NCBI GenBank assembly: GCA_019114465.1
Contig: DXFM01000048.1
Span: 1 to 64,000, forward strand
Length of the DNA stretch: 64,000 bases
Source: Candidatus Lachnoclostridium avicola
GTDB lineage: Bacteria; Bacillota; Clostridia; Lachnospirales; Lachnospiraceae
Direction: 5' to 3'
Both the position numbers and the translations under genes were made by a program. Below, piece after piece: positions 53,437 through 64,000 of this stretch; positions within the stretch are counted from its first letter, which is position 1, and every line of letters begins with the position of its first letter. The notes beneath the pieces are model-generated. The model did not search any database. It was not told the DNA's origin and saw only the letters and a program-made list of their open reading frames with translations.

Positions 53437-55845
53437 GTGGGGGGAATGAGCTGGCTGAGGCGAAATGCAAAAAAACTGGTCATACCGCTGATCGGGATTC
53501 TGATCTTTCTGATGACTTACCTGATGAGAGTGACCTATTCTGCCTACCTGGACGTGGTGAGAGAGGAGCGGCAGGAAAATCTTCTGCTGATCTCCCGGGC
53601 AGTCTCCCGCAATCTCCAGAATTTTTTTGCCGAGCAGATTCAGAAGGTGGATATCCTGACCCGGACTCCCGGTTTTCAGAGGGGTTTTGAGACTTACTAT
53701 GAAAACGGGGATGACAGGGGGATGAAGGAGTACATTTTTTCCTATATGCAGTCCCATCAGCAGGGACTGGCCGGCATCTATGTGCTGGACCGGGTGGGCG
53801 AGCCGGTATTCCACTACGACCAGTACCCTTTTGTGGGAATCTTAAACGGTATTGATCTGGACCTTAAGCAGTATGCCGACGGGAACAGGAGCGGGATCGG
53901 TGAGCTGGTGGGGCTTCTGGACGGACAGTACGGAGTGACCCTGGCCAACAATATTTACGATGGAAACGGGTATCTGGGAACGGTGGTCTGCGTGCTGGAT
54001 ATGGGAGAGATTTCCCGCCAGTATGTGGAGATACTCAGCCCGGAAAACGGCGGATATATTGCGGTGAAGGATGAAAACGGGACGGTGATCCTCCACCCGG
54101 ATGAGCGGATGGTGAGATTTAACTACAAACGGGATCTGGAAGGATTTGACCAGTATGCCAGATACGATTCCCTCCGCCGGATGCTGGAACAGCAGTACAG
54201 CGAGGAAGAGGGAAGCAGTGTGTATGTGGAGTACACCAACAATATTATGCCGCCGGTTCAGGTGATGGCCTCGTTTTCCAGAATGAATCTGAACGGGATT
54301 TCCTGGTATGTCTCCGCGGTGATGCCCTATCGCGCGGCCATGCAGACGGAGACCTCCGGGATGCGCCATCTGGGACTGCTGGCGGTGGTGATCTGCGCAC
54401 TGATTCTGACAGGCGGAGCCATTATTTACCATCAGCGGAGAGAACGGCAGAAGCTGAAGCTGGAGACCAGATACCTGCGGGATATGAATCGAACCCTGGA
54501 AGAGCTGCACCAGAGTCAGGAACAGGCCCGCCACTATCAGAAACTGACCACCATCGGCATGCTGGCCGGAGGAATTGTCCATGAGTTTAACAATCTGCTC
54601 ACCCCGGTCATCGGATATTCGGAATTTCTGATGGAGCAGCTGGGGAAAGACAATGAATATTACGGGGACATGGAGGAGATCTACAAGGCGGGGATGAGAG
54701 GAAAAGAGATTGTGGAGCAGATCCTTCCTTTCAGCAGAAAGGAGATGGAAGCCGGTCTGTTTTCCCCCGTGAGTATCGATACGGTGGCGGAGGAGGCTCT
54801 GCGGGCGGTGGAGCTGCTCAAGCCGTCCAATGTGCAGATCTGCAGAGAGCTGAACGCTTCTGGAGTCAATGTATACGGAAATGCCACCCAGATCTACCAG
54901 GTGCTTCTGAACCTGTACTCCAACGGCTGTCAGGCCATGGAGAAGGACGGCGGAATTCTGACGGTGGAGAGCCGAAGCATTCCCGGAAGCGAGATCCCGG
55001 AGGCGTACCGGGAGGCGGCGGATATGGACTATGCGGAGATCACCATCTCCGATACGGGCTGCGGCATGGGAAAAGAGATGCTGAAACAGATCTTCGACCC
55101 GTTTTTTACCACCAAGCAGAAGGGAACCGGGCTGGGCCTTTCTGTGGTGAAAAATATTATGGTCAACCACGGAGGTTTTATTCTGGCGGACAGCCAGGAG
55201 GGAAAGGGAAGCCGGTTTCGTCTGTATTTTCCGGCCACCCGGCTGTCTGCAGCTGAAATGGAGCCGGGCCGGGAGGAAAAGGGCGCAGGCGGAAGGGCCG
55301 CGGTCCTCCTGGTGGATGATGACGAGCAGGTGGTCAAGTACTTAAAGAGGAGGCTGCGGCTGCGGGGCTATCAGACGGAAGCGTATACCGATGCCCAGAA
55401 GGCCATGGAAGTTTTGTGCGGAGGAGAGGGAAGCTGGCAGTTTCTGATCGTGGACGATACGATGCCAAAATACAGGGGGACAGTTCTGGCGAGAAAAGCC
55501 AAACAGAGGAGCGGGCTGAAGGTGATCCTGCTCACCGGCCTGGTGGGACAGGATACGGTGCTGATGAAGGAGCAGGGAATTGTGGATGAATTTCTGCTCA
55601 AGCCGGTCCGGTTTAAGGAACTGCTGGACACAATGGAACGGATGACGAAACAGAGGGAAGGGAGAGAGAATGGTTGGGAAGGTTTATGCGAAGAGGAGAA
55701 GGGCACTGCTGATTATGGCTGTGGCTCTCATGGCGGCGTTTCTGATGAGCTGCACTGTGAAAGAGACGGAAACAATGGGAACCAGCGGCTACCCGAAGGA
55801 AGCGGTGGAGATGATTGCCCCGGCAGGCCCGGGAAGCGGTTTTGA
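53437..55845 (+). CDS. Hybrid sensor histidine kinase (extracellular sensor, HisKA/HATPase, C-terminal receiver)
   Basis: Two TMs flanking a Cache-like sensor; H-box 'GGIVHEFNNLLTPVIGYSEFL'; 'ISDTGCGMGKEMLKQIFDPFFTTKQKGTGLGLSVVKNI'; receiver 'LLVDDDEQVVKYL..LIVDDTMPK..LKPV'. Confidence 0.95.
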   Translation: MGGMSWLRRNAKKLVIPLIGILIFLMTYLMRVTYSAYLDVVREERQENLLLISRAVSRNLQNFFAEQIQKVDILTRTPGFQRGFETYYENGDDRGMKEYIFSYMQSHQQGLAGIYVLDRVGEPVFHYDQYPFVGILNGIDLDLKQYADGNRSGIGELVGLLDGQYGVTLANNIYDGNGYLGTVVCVLDMGEISRQYVEILSPENGGYIAVKDENGTVILHPDERMVRFNYKRDLEGFDQYARYDSLRRMLEQQYSEEEGSSVYVEYTNNIMPPVQVMASFSRMNLNGISWYVSAVMPYRAAMQTETSGMRHLGLLAVVICALILTGGAIIYHQRRERQKLKLETRYLRDMNRTLEELHQSQEQARHYQKLTTIGMLAGGIVHEFNNLLTPVIGYSEFLMEQLGKDNEYYGDMEEIYKAGMRGKEIVEQILPFSRKEMEAGLFSPVSIDTVAEEALRAVELLKPSNVQICRELNASGVNVYGNATQIYQVLLNLYSNGCQAMEKDGGILTVESRSIPGSEIPEAYREAADMDYAEITISDTGCGMGKEMLKQIFDPFFTTKQKGTGLGLSVVKNIMVNHGGFILADSQEGKGSRFRLYFPATRLSAAEMEPGREEKGAGGRAAVLLVDDDEQVVKYLKRRLRLRGYQTEAYTDAQKAMEVLCGGEGSWQFLIVDDTMPKYRGTVLARKAKQRSGLKVILLTGLVGQDTVLMKEQGIVDEFLLKPVRFKELLDTMERMTKQREGRENGWEGLCEEEKGTADYGCGSHGGVSDELHCERDGNNGNQRLPEGSGGDDCPGRPGKRF

Positions 55846-56710
55846 TTTGACAATCCGGGCGGTGTCCCAGTGCCTGATCGGCACCAGCCTGGTGCTGGTG
55901 CCTCTCCCGGTAACCAATAAGCCGGGAAAGGGCGGGAGCGCGGCGCTGGAATATTTGGCGGGAAAGCGGGGAGAGGACAACGTGCTGTCCATATTTTCTC
56001 CGCCCATCTGTCTGATACACCTAAATGGGACTACCTCTTACAATTATCGGGAGAATACCACCCCTGTGGCGAAGCTGCTGGTGGATTACGGCTGCTTTGC
56101 GGTGAGAAGTGATTCCCCTTATCGGAGTATCCTGGATGTGATGGAGGCTCTGAAAAAGGATCCGGGGAGCCTGAAGATCGGCGGTACCTCGTCGGTCTGG
56201 TCCATGGATCACGTGCAGTTTTTGGAGGTAGCCAGGGCGGCGGGAGTCACCGGGCTGGATCAGATTGTCTATGAGGGCTATGAAAACGGGGGAGCGGTGT
56301 CCAGCCTTATGGGAGGCCGCATTGATGTGCTCTCCGCCGGTGCCAGCGATGTGATGGGGCTGATGGAGAGCGGGGATCTGCGGGTTCTGGCGGTGACGGC
56401 GGATAAACGTCTGGAAAACCGGCTGATGGCAGAGATTCCCACCTGCATGGAGGAGGGAATCGACGTGGAATTTTCCAACTGGAGAGGATTGTTCGGGCCG
56501 GCGGATATGCCCGACTATGCTCTGGATTACTGGGAGACAACGCTGAGGGAGATGGCGGAGACGGAGATGTGGAAGGATACCTGCAGCCGTTATGGATGGA
56601 AGGAAGATTTTCAGGGGCATGAAGAATTTGAAAAATTCCTGGATGAGATGAATGAGGATTACCGGGAACTGCTGGAGGAAGTCAGAGGACTGGAGCCCGC
56701 AGTTCCGTAG
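55670..56710 (+). CDS. Second TctC-family substrate-binding lipoprotein
   Basis: Signal/lipobox KRRRALLIMAVALMAAFLMSC; 'VEMIAPAGPGSGFDLTIRAVSQCL', 'VTNKPGKGGSAALEYLAGKRG'; 176-bp out-of-frame overlap with the kinase ORF. Confidence 0.92.
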   Translation: MVGKVYAKRRRALLIMAVALMAAFLMSCTVKETETMGTSGYPKEAVEMIAPAGPGSGFDLTIRAVSQCLIGTSLVLVPLPVTNKPGKGGSAALEYLAGKRGEDNVLSIFSPPICLIHLNGTTSYNYRENTTPVAKLLVDYGCFAVRSDSPYRSILDVMEALKKDPGSLKIGGTSSVWSMDHVQFLEVARAAGVTGLDQIVYEGYENGGAVSSLMGGRIDVLSAGASDVMGLMESGDLRVLAVTADKRLENRLMAEIPTCMEEGIDVEFSNWRGLFGPADMPDYALDYWETTLREMAETEMWKDTCSRYGWKEDFQGHEEFEKFLDEMNEDYRELLEEVRGLEPAVP

Positions 56711-56713
56711 GAA

Positions 56714-56749
56714 AGGGCCGGCGCGGAAGGCAGTTCCGCTGCCGGCCCT
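56714..56749 (+). terminator. Strong GC hairpin after TctC-2
   Basis: AGGGCCGGCGCGGAA-GGCAG-TTCCGC-T-GCCGGCCCT; weak T-tract. Confidence 0.5.
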
Positions 56750-56870
56750 GATTGCGTGCAGTCCCCCGGCGCCGGCGAACCCCGGCACTTTTTGCATTGA
56801 TGGAATCCGCCCGGTGTGATAAGATGAATGTAAATGACTGACGGAAACAGGAACGGAAGGGAGAGGGACG

Positions 56871-60353
<3,483 letters not shown>

Positions 60354-60404
60354 AATAACTTTTGATCAATGTATATAAATAAGAACAATATGGAGGGATT
60401 GGCT

Positions 60405-61379
60405 ATGGCGAAAGAAGTGAAAACGATTGGTGTATTGACAAGCGGCGGTGATGCACCGGGCATGAATGCAGCAATCCGGGCAGTAGTCAGAACCGCGATT
60501 CATAAAGGGTTAAAGGTTAAGGGAATCATGAGAGGCTACGCCGGCCTGCTTCAGGAAGAGATTGTGGACATGGACGGTTTGAGTGTGGCAGACATCATCA
60601 ACCGCGGCGGCACCATTCTGTATACGGCAAGATGCCAGGAGTTCACCACTCCCGAGGGCCAGCAGAAGGGCGCGGAGATCTGCCGGAAGCACGGCATTGA
60701 CGGAATCGTTGTCATCGGCGGCGACGGATCTTTCCAGGGAGCCGGAAAACTCTCTGCCCTGGGCATCAACACCATCGGACTTCCGGGCACCATTGACCTG
60801 GACATCGCATGTACGGACTACACCATCGGCTTTGACACGGCTGTGAATACGGCCATGGAAGCCATCGACCGGATCCGCGACACTTCCACCTCCCATGAGC
60901 GCTGCAGCATCGTAGAGGTTATGGGCCGCAACGCCGGATATATCGCTCTCTGGTGCGGAATCGCCAACGGAGCGGAGGACATCCTGCTTCCGGAGAAATA
61001 CAACGGAGATGAGCAGGAGCTGATCAACCGGATCATCGACAACCGCAAGAGAGGCAAGAAGCATCATATTATTGTCAACGCAGAGGGAATCGGACATTCC
61101 GCATCCATGGCAAAGAGAATTGAGGCGGCCACTGGCATTGAGACGAGAGCCACCATCCTGGGCCATATGCAGAGAGGCGGCACCCCCACCTGCAAGGACA
61201 GAATGTACGCATCCATCATGGGCGCCAAGGCCGTAGACCTTCTGGCCGAGGGCAAGAGCAACCGCGTGGTAGCCTACAAGGGCGGTGCCTTCGTAGACTT
61301 CGACATCCAGGAGGCTCTGGCTATGACCAAGCATATCCCGGAGGACGAGTACGAGATCAGCAAGATCCTGGTAAGATAA
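60405..61379 (+). CDS. pfkA: ATP-dependent 6-phosphofructokinase
   Basis: 'IGVLTSGGDAPGMNAAIRAVVR', 'GGDGSFQGA', 'GLPGTIDLDIACTDYTIGFDTAVNT'; ATG 60405 with ggaggg SD. Confidence 0.97.
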   Translation: MAKEVKTIGVLTSGGDAPGMNAAIRAVVRTAIHKGLKVKGIMRGYAGLLQEEIVDMDGLSVADIINRGGTILYTARCQEFTTPEGQQKGAEICRKHGIDGIVVIGGDGSFQGAGKLSALGINTIGLPGTIDLDIACTDYTIGFDTAVNTAMEAIDRIRDTSTSHERCSIVEVMGRNAGYIALWCGIANGAEDILLPEKYNGDEQELINRIIDNRKRGKKHHIIVNAEGIGHSASMAKRIEAATGIETRATILGHMQRGGTPTCKDRMYASIMGAKAVDLLAEGKSNRVVAYKGGAFVDFDIQEALAMTKHIPEDEYEISKILVR

Positions 61380-61408
61380 TAAAACTGGCAGATACAGAAA
61401 CCAGACCA

Positions 61409-61452
61409 GCGCCTTTCCCGGCGGATAACGCCCGGGAAAGGCGCTGCTTTTA
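61409..61452 (+). terminator. Intrinsic terminator after pfkA
   Basis: GCGCCTTTCCCGG...CCGGGAAAGGCGC followed by TGCTTTTATTT. Confidence 0.85.
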
Positions 61453-61504
61453 TTTCCCAGAATTCTTTTTGTTCCCCAGAACCTCCCTCCCCCGGTTTTT
61501 TGCC

Positions 61505-61533
61505 TTGCATAATGAAATGGGGGATGGTATAAT
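61505..61533 (+). promoter_or_regulatory. Putative promoter of the nusB operon
   Basis: TTGCAT (61505-61510), 17-bp spacer, TATAAT (61528-61533). Confidence 0.6.
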
Positions 61534-61557
61534 GTCCACGTTGGCAATGAGCAGTGC

Positions 61558-61622
61558 GCCGGAAGGCGGAACCCAGGCGGCGTTGTGCTCGCACAAAAGC
61601 AGCCTGGGTTCCGCCTTCCGGC
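61558..61622. repeat. Perfect 21-bp inverted repeat with nested hairpin
   Basis: GCCGGAAGGCGGAACCCAGGC ... GCCTGGGTTCCGCCTTCCGGC; loop contains TTGTGC-TC-GCACAA. Confidence 0.92.
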
Positions 61623-61686
61623 ATAGGGCGAAGCCCGTGAGTGAGGGTGAGCGAAGCGAACCCGAACCCCCGGCCGGCCGCAACCT

Positions 61687-61800
61687 GCCGGCAAGGCCCC
61701 GCCAAAGCCGGCCCGCCAGTATCCGCCGGCGAGGCCCCGCCAAAGCCGTCCGGCCAGCATTCGCCGGCGAGGCCCCGCCAAAGCCGCCCCCCGGCTCCGC
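61687..61800 (+). repeat. 38-bp tandem repeat, 3 copies
   Basis: GCCGGC(A/G)AGGCCCCGCCAAAGCCG... begins at 61687, 61725 and 61763. Confidence 0.9.
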
Positions 61801-61877
61801 TGCCATATCCAATGCAGAAAAAGACCGAATGTAAATCTCCGCCCACTCCGCGCAGACTTACATTTGCCCTTTTTCAC

Positions 61878-61905
61878 TCCGCAGTGCCCCAGGGCATTCT
61901 GCGGA
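61878..61905 (+). promoter_or_regulatory. Hairpin immediately upstream of nusB
   Basis: TCCGCAG-TGCCC-CA-GGGCA-TT-CTGCGGA. Confidence 0.6.
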
Positions 61906-61939
61906 TTTCACAGCAACACAACACTCAGGAGGAGAGAAT

Positions 61940-62383
61940 ATGACCAGAAGAGAACTGCGGGAGCACTGCTTCAAGATGCTTTTCAGTGCCAATTTTTATG
62001 ATACGGAAGAGGCAGAGCAGCAGCTGGACCGTTATTTTGACGCTCCCGAGGAGGACGAGATGGACCCGGACGGAAAGACGGAGGTGGTTCATCAGGTCGG
62101 TCTCAGGGAGGAAGATAAAGAATATCTCCACAATCGTGTGGAGCACATTATAGAGAGCATTCCGGAGCTGGACGCCAGACTGAACCAGGTGGCGGAAGGC
62201 TGGAAGACCAGGCGTATGGGCAAGGTGGAGCTGACGATTCTCCGCCTGGCGCTCTATGAGATGAAGCTTGACGACACCATCCCGGAGAAGGTGGCGATCA
62301 ATGAGGCGGTGGAGCTTGCCAAGAAGTACGGCGGCAATGACTCCCCGGCATTTGTGAACGGAATACTGGCAAAGCTGGTGTAG
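61940..62383 (+). CDS. nusB: Transcription antitermination factor NusB
   Basis: 'TRRELREHCFKMLFSANF', 'WKTRRMGKVELTILRLALYEM', 'INEAVELAKKYGGNDSPAFVNGILAKL'. Confidence 0.96.
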   Translation: MTRRELREHCFKMLFSANFYDTEEAEQQLDRYFDAPEEDEMDPDGKTEVVHQVGLREEDKEYLHNRVEHIIESIPELDARLNQVAEGWKTRRMGKVELTILRLALYEMKLDDTIPEKVAINEAVELAKKYGGNDSPAFVNGILAKLV

Positions 62384-62386
62384 TCT

Positions 62387-63610
62387 ATGGCCAGCGTGTA
62401 TTCTGTATCCCAGGTGAACGCTTACATTAAAAATATGTTTCTGCAGGATTTCGCCCTCAGCCGCATTTCCGTGAGGGGTGAGGTTTCCAACTGCAAATAT
62501 CACACATCAGGACACATCTATTTCACCCTAAAAGACGGAAACAGCGCCATTTCCGCCGTCATGTTCGCAGGCAGCCGGAGCGGCCTCTCCTTTAAGCTTC
62601 AGGAAGGCCAGCGGGTGGTGGCGGACGGCTCCATCGACGTGTATGAGAGAGACGGCCGCTATCAGCTGTACGCGAAAAAAATCACCCTGGACGGGACGGG
62701 AGACCTGTTTCTCCGCTTCCAGAAACTGCGGGATGAGCTGGAGGAGATGGGCATGTTTGCCCGGGAGTACAAGCAGCCCATTCCCCGCTATGCCATGACG
62801 GTGGGCATCGTCACCGCCAGCACGGGAGCGGCCATCCGGGATATTATCAACATCGCCAGGCGGCGCAATCCCTACGTGCAGCTGGTTCTCTGCCCTGCCC
62901 AGGTGCAGGGAGAGCAAGCGAAATACAGCATTGTGAGAGGAATTGAGACTCTGGACGCACTGGGACTGGACGTGATGATCGTAGGCCGGGGAGGCGGTTC
63001 CATTGAGGATCTGTGGGCGTTTAATGAAGAAATGGTGGCGAGAGCCATTTTCAACTGCCGGACGCCGGTGATCTCGGCGGTGGGCCATGAGACGGATGTG
63101 ACCATCGCGGATTATGTGGCGGATCTGCGGGCTCCCACCCCATCTGCGGCGGCGGAGCTGGCAGTTTTTGATTACAGGCAGTTTGACGAGCAGGTGCGTT
63201 TTGGAAGAGAACGGCTGGAGCGGGCCATGGCAAGAATTCTGGAGCGGAAGAAATTTCAGACCAGAGATCTGGAGTACCGCTTAAAGCTCCGCCATCCGGA
63301 ACGCCAGCTCAATGAAAAACGGCAGTTTCTGGCGGATGCCCAGGACCGCATGGAGCAGCTGATGCAGACGAGGCTGGAGAGAAGCCGTCACCGGTTGGCT
63401 CTCATGTCCGGGCGCCTGTCCGGATTATCTCCCCTGGAAAAACTGAGCGGCGGCTACGGTTTTGTGACCGATGAGAAGGGAAAACGGCTGAAGTCCGTAG
63501 ACCAGGTGCAGGAGAAAGATCATATTTTAGTATATCTGTCAGACGGGAGTCTGACAGCCTCTGTGACGGAAAAGCGCCGGGGACAGCCCTGGACGGACAA
63601 TAAGGAATAA
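62387..63610 (+). CDS. xseA: Exodeoxyribonuclease VII large subunit
   Basis: 'YSVSQVNAYIKNMF', 'VRGEVSNCKYHTSGHIYFTLKD', 'RGGGSIEDLWAFNEEMVARAIFNCRTPVISAVGHETDVTIADYVADLRAPTPSAAAELA'. Confidence 0.97.
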   Translation: MASVYSVSQVNAYIKNMFLQDFALSRISVRGEVSNCKYHTSGHIYFTLKDGNSAISAVMFAGSRSGLSFKLQEGQRVVADGSIDVYERDGRYQLYAKKITLDGTGDLFLRFQKLRDELEEMGMFAREYKQPIPRYAMTVGIVTASTGAAIRDIINIARRRNPYVQLVLCPAQVQGEQAKYSIVRGIETLDALGLDVMIVGRGGGSIEDLWAFNEEMVARAIFNCRTPVISAVGHETDVTIADYVADLRAPTPSAAAELAVFDYRQFDEQVRFGRERLERAMARILERKKFQTRDLEYRLKLRHPERQLNEKRQFLADAQDRMEQLMQTRLERSRHRLALMSGRLSGLSPLEKLSGGYGFVTDEKGKRLKSVDQVQEKDHILVYLSDGSLTASVTEKRRGQPWTDNKE

Positions 63611-63656
63611 CCGCCGGCTTCAGGCCGGGTTGGCATTGACAGGAGGGAAGAGAGAC

Positions 63657-63887
63657 ATGGCGCCGAGAAAGAAGGCAGAGCCGGAACAGGAAAAGGAACT
63701 GTCCATAGAGGAGACCTTTGTCCGGCTGGAAGAAGTGTTGAAGAAACTGGAGGAGGGCGAGTGCTCTCTGGAAGATTCGTTCCGCTATTACGAAGAGGGA
63801 ATGAAGCTGGTAAAATCATGCCATGATAAAATAGACCAGGTGGAAAAGCAGATTCAGGTGCTCGGAGGAGAAGGAGAAGAGGAATGA
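63657..63887 (+). CDS. xseB: Exodeoxyribonuclease VII small subunit
   Basis: 'SIEETFVRLEEVLKKLEEGECSLEDSFRYYEEGMKLVKSC'; ATG 63657. Confidence 0.94.
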   Translation: MAPRKKAEPEQEKELSIEETFVRLEEVLKKLEEGECSLEDSFRYYEEGMKLVKSCHDKIDQVEKQIQVLGGEGEEE

Positions 63888-64000
63888 CAGGAGAAGAAAA
63901 GCTGGCCCAGCGGACGGCTGAAGCTGAGGCCATTGTTAAAAAATATCTTCCGCCGGCGGAGGGGTTTCAGAAGACGGTGCTGGATGCCATGGATTACAGC
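63884..64000 (+). CDS. ispA: Polyprenyl synthetase / farnesyl-diphosphate synthase, 3' truncated by window end
   Basis: Manual translation MTGEEKLAQRTAEAEAIVKKYLPPAEGFQKTVLDAMDYS; ATGA overlap with xseB. Confidence 0.8.
   Translation, partial: MTGEEKLAQRTAEAEAIVKKYLPPAEGFQKTVLDAMDYS

Noticed and set aside
53842-55170. 442-aa minus-strand ORF antisense to the hybrid histidine kinase
   Set aside because: Shadow ORF; the sense strand has unambiguous kinase motifs.
61687-61800. Considered as a CRISPR-like array
   Set aside because: Contiguous 38-bp tandem repeats without unique spacers and no cas genes nearby.
60510-61877. 455-aa minus-strand ORF over pfkA and the pfkA-nusB gap
   Set aside because: Shadow of pfkA fused to translation of the GC-rich repeats; repeated 'LAGRLWRGLAG' simply reflects the 38-bp tandem repeat.
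61469-61943. Plus-strand ORFs (121 aa, 100 aa) over the nusB leader
   Set aside because: They translate structural repeats (RQSRPASIRRRGPAKAV...), have no good SD, and one runs into nusB out of frame.

Overview
This window is a GC-rich chromosomal segment that looks like a Lachnospiraceae/Clostridia-type Firmicute, inferred from gene content and order. Most of it is housekeeping: nth, tRNA-Val and tRNA-Ala, a CIRCE-controlled hsp20, TPP-riboswitch-thiC, eno, ahpC plus an AhpF-like reductase, ftsH, alkD-map, uvrC, hprK-murB-rapZ-whiA-HPr/Crh-like, dnaE, pfkA and nusB-xseA-xseB-ispA. Accessory parts are (i) a surface-protein cluster at 14.2-30.9 kb ending in a 3856-aa SpaA/Cna-B-repeat protein, (ii) a promoter-to-terminator unit with no convincing ORF at 31.4-31.85 kb, and (iii) a tripartite tricarboxylate transporter bracketed by a response regulator and a hybrid histidine kinase with a second TctC. 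The main leads are: a shared 18-bp palindromic operator at eno and ahpC next to a DtxR/MntR-like regulator that lacks a normal start codon; a domain-permuted AhpF; an HPr/Crh-like protein with His15 replaced by Glu; an unlisted 58-aa ORF with a strong SD; a highly structured repeat-bearing leader ahead of nusB; and the TTT/two-component module. All family calls come from motif recognition by eye; no database search was run.
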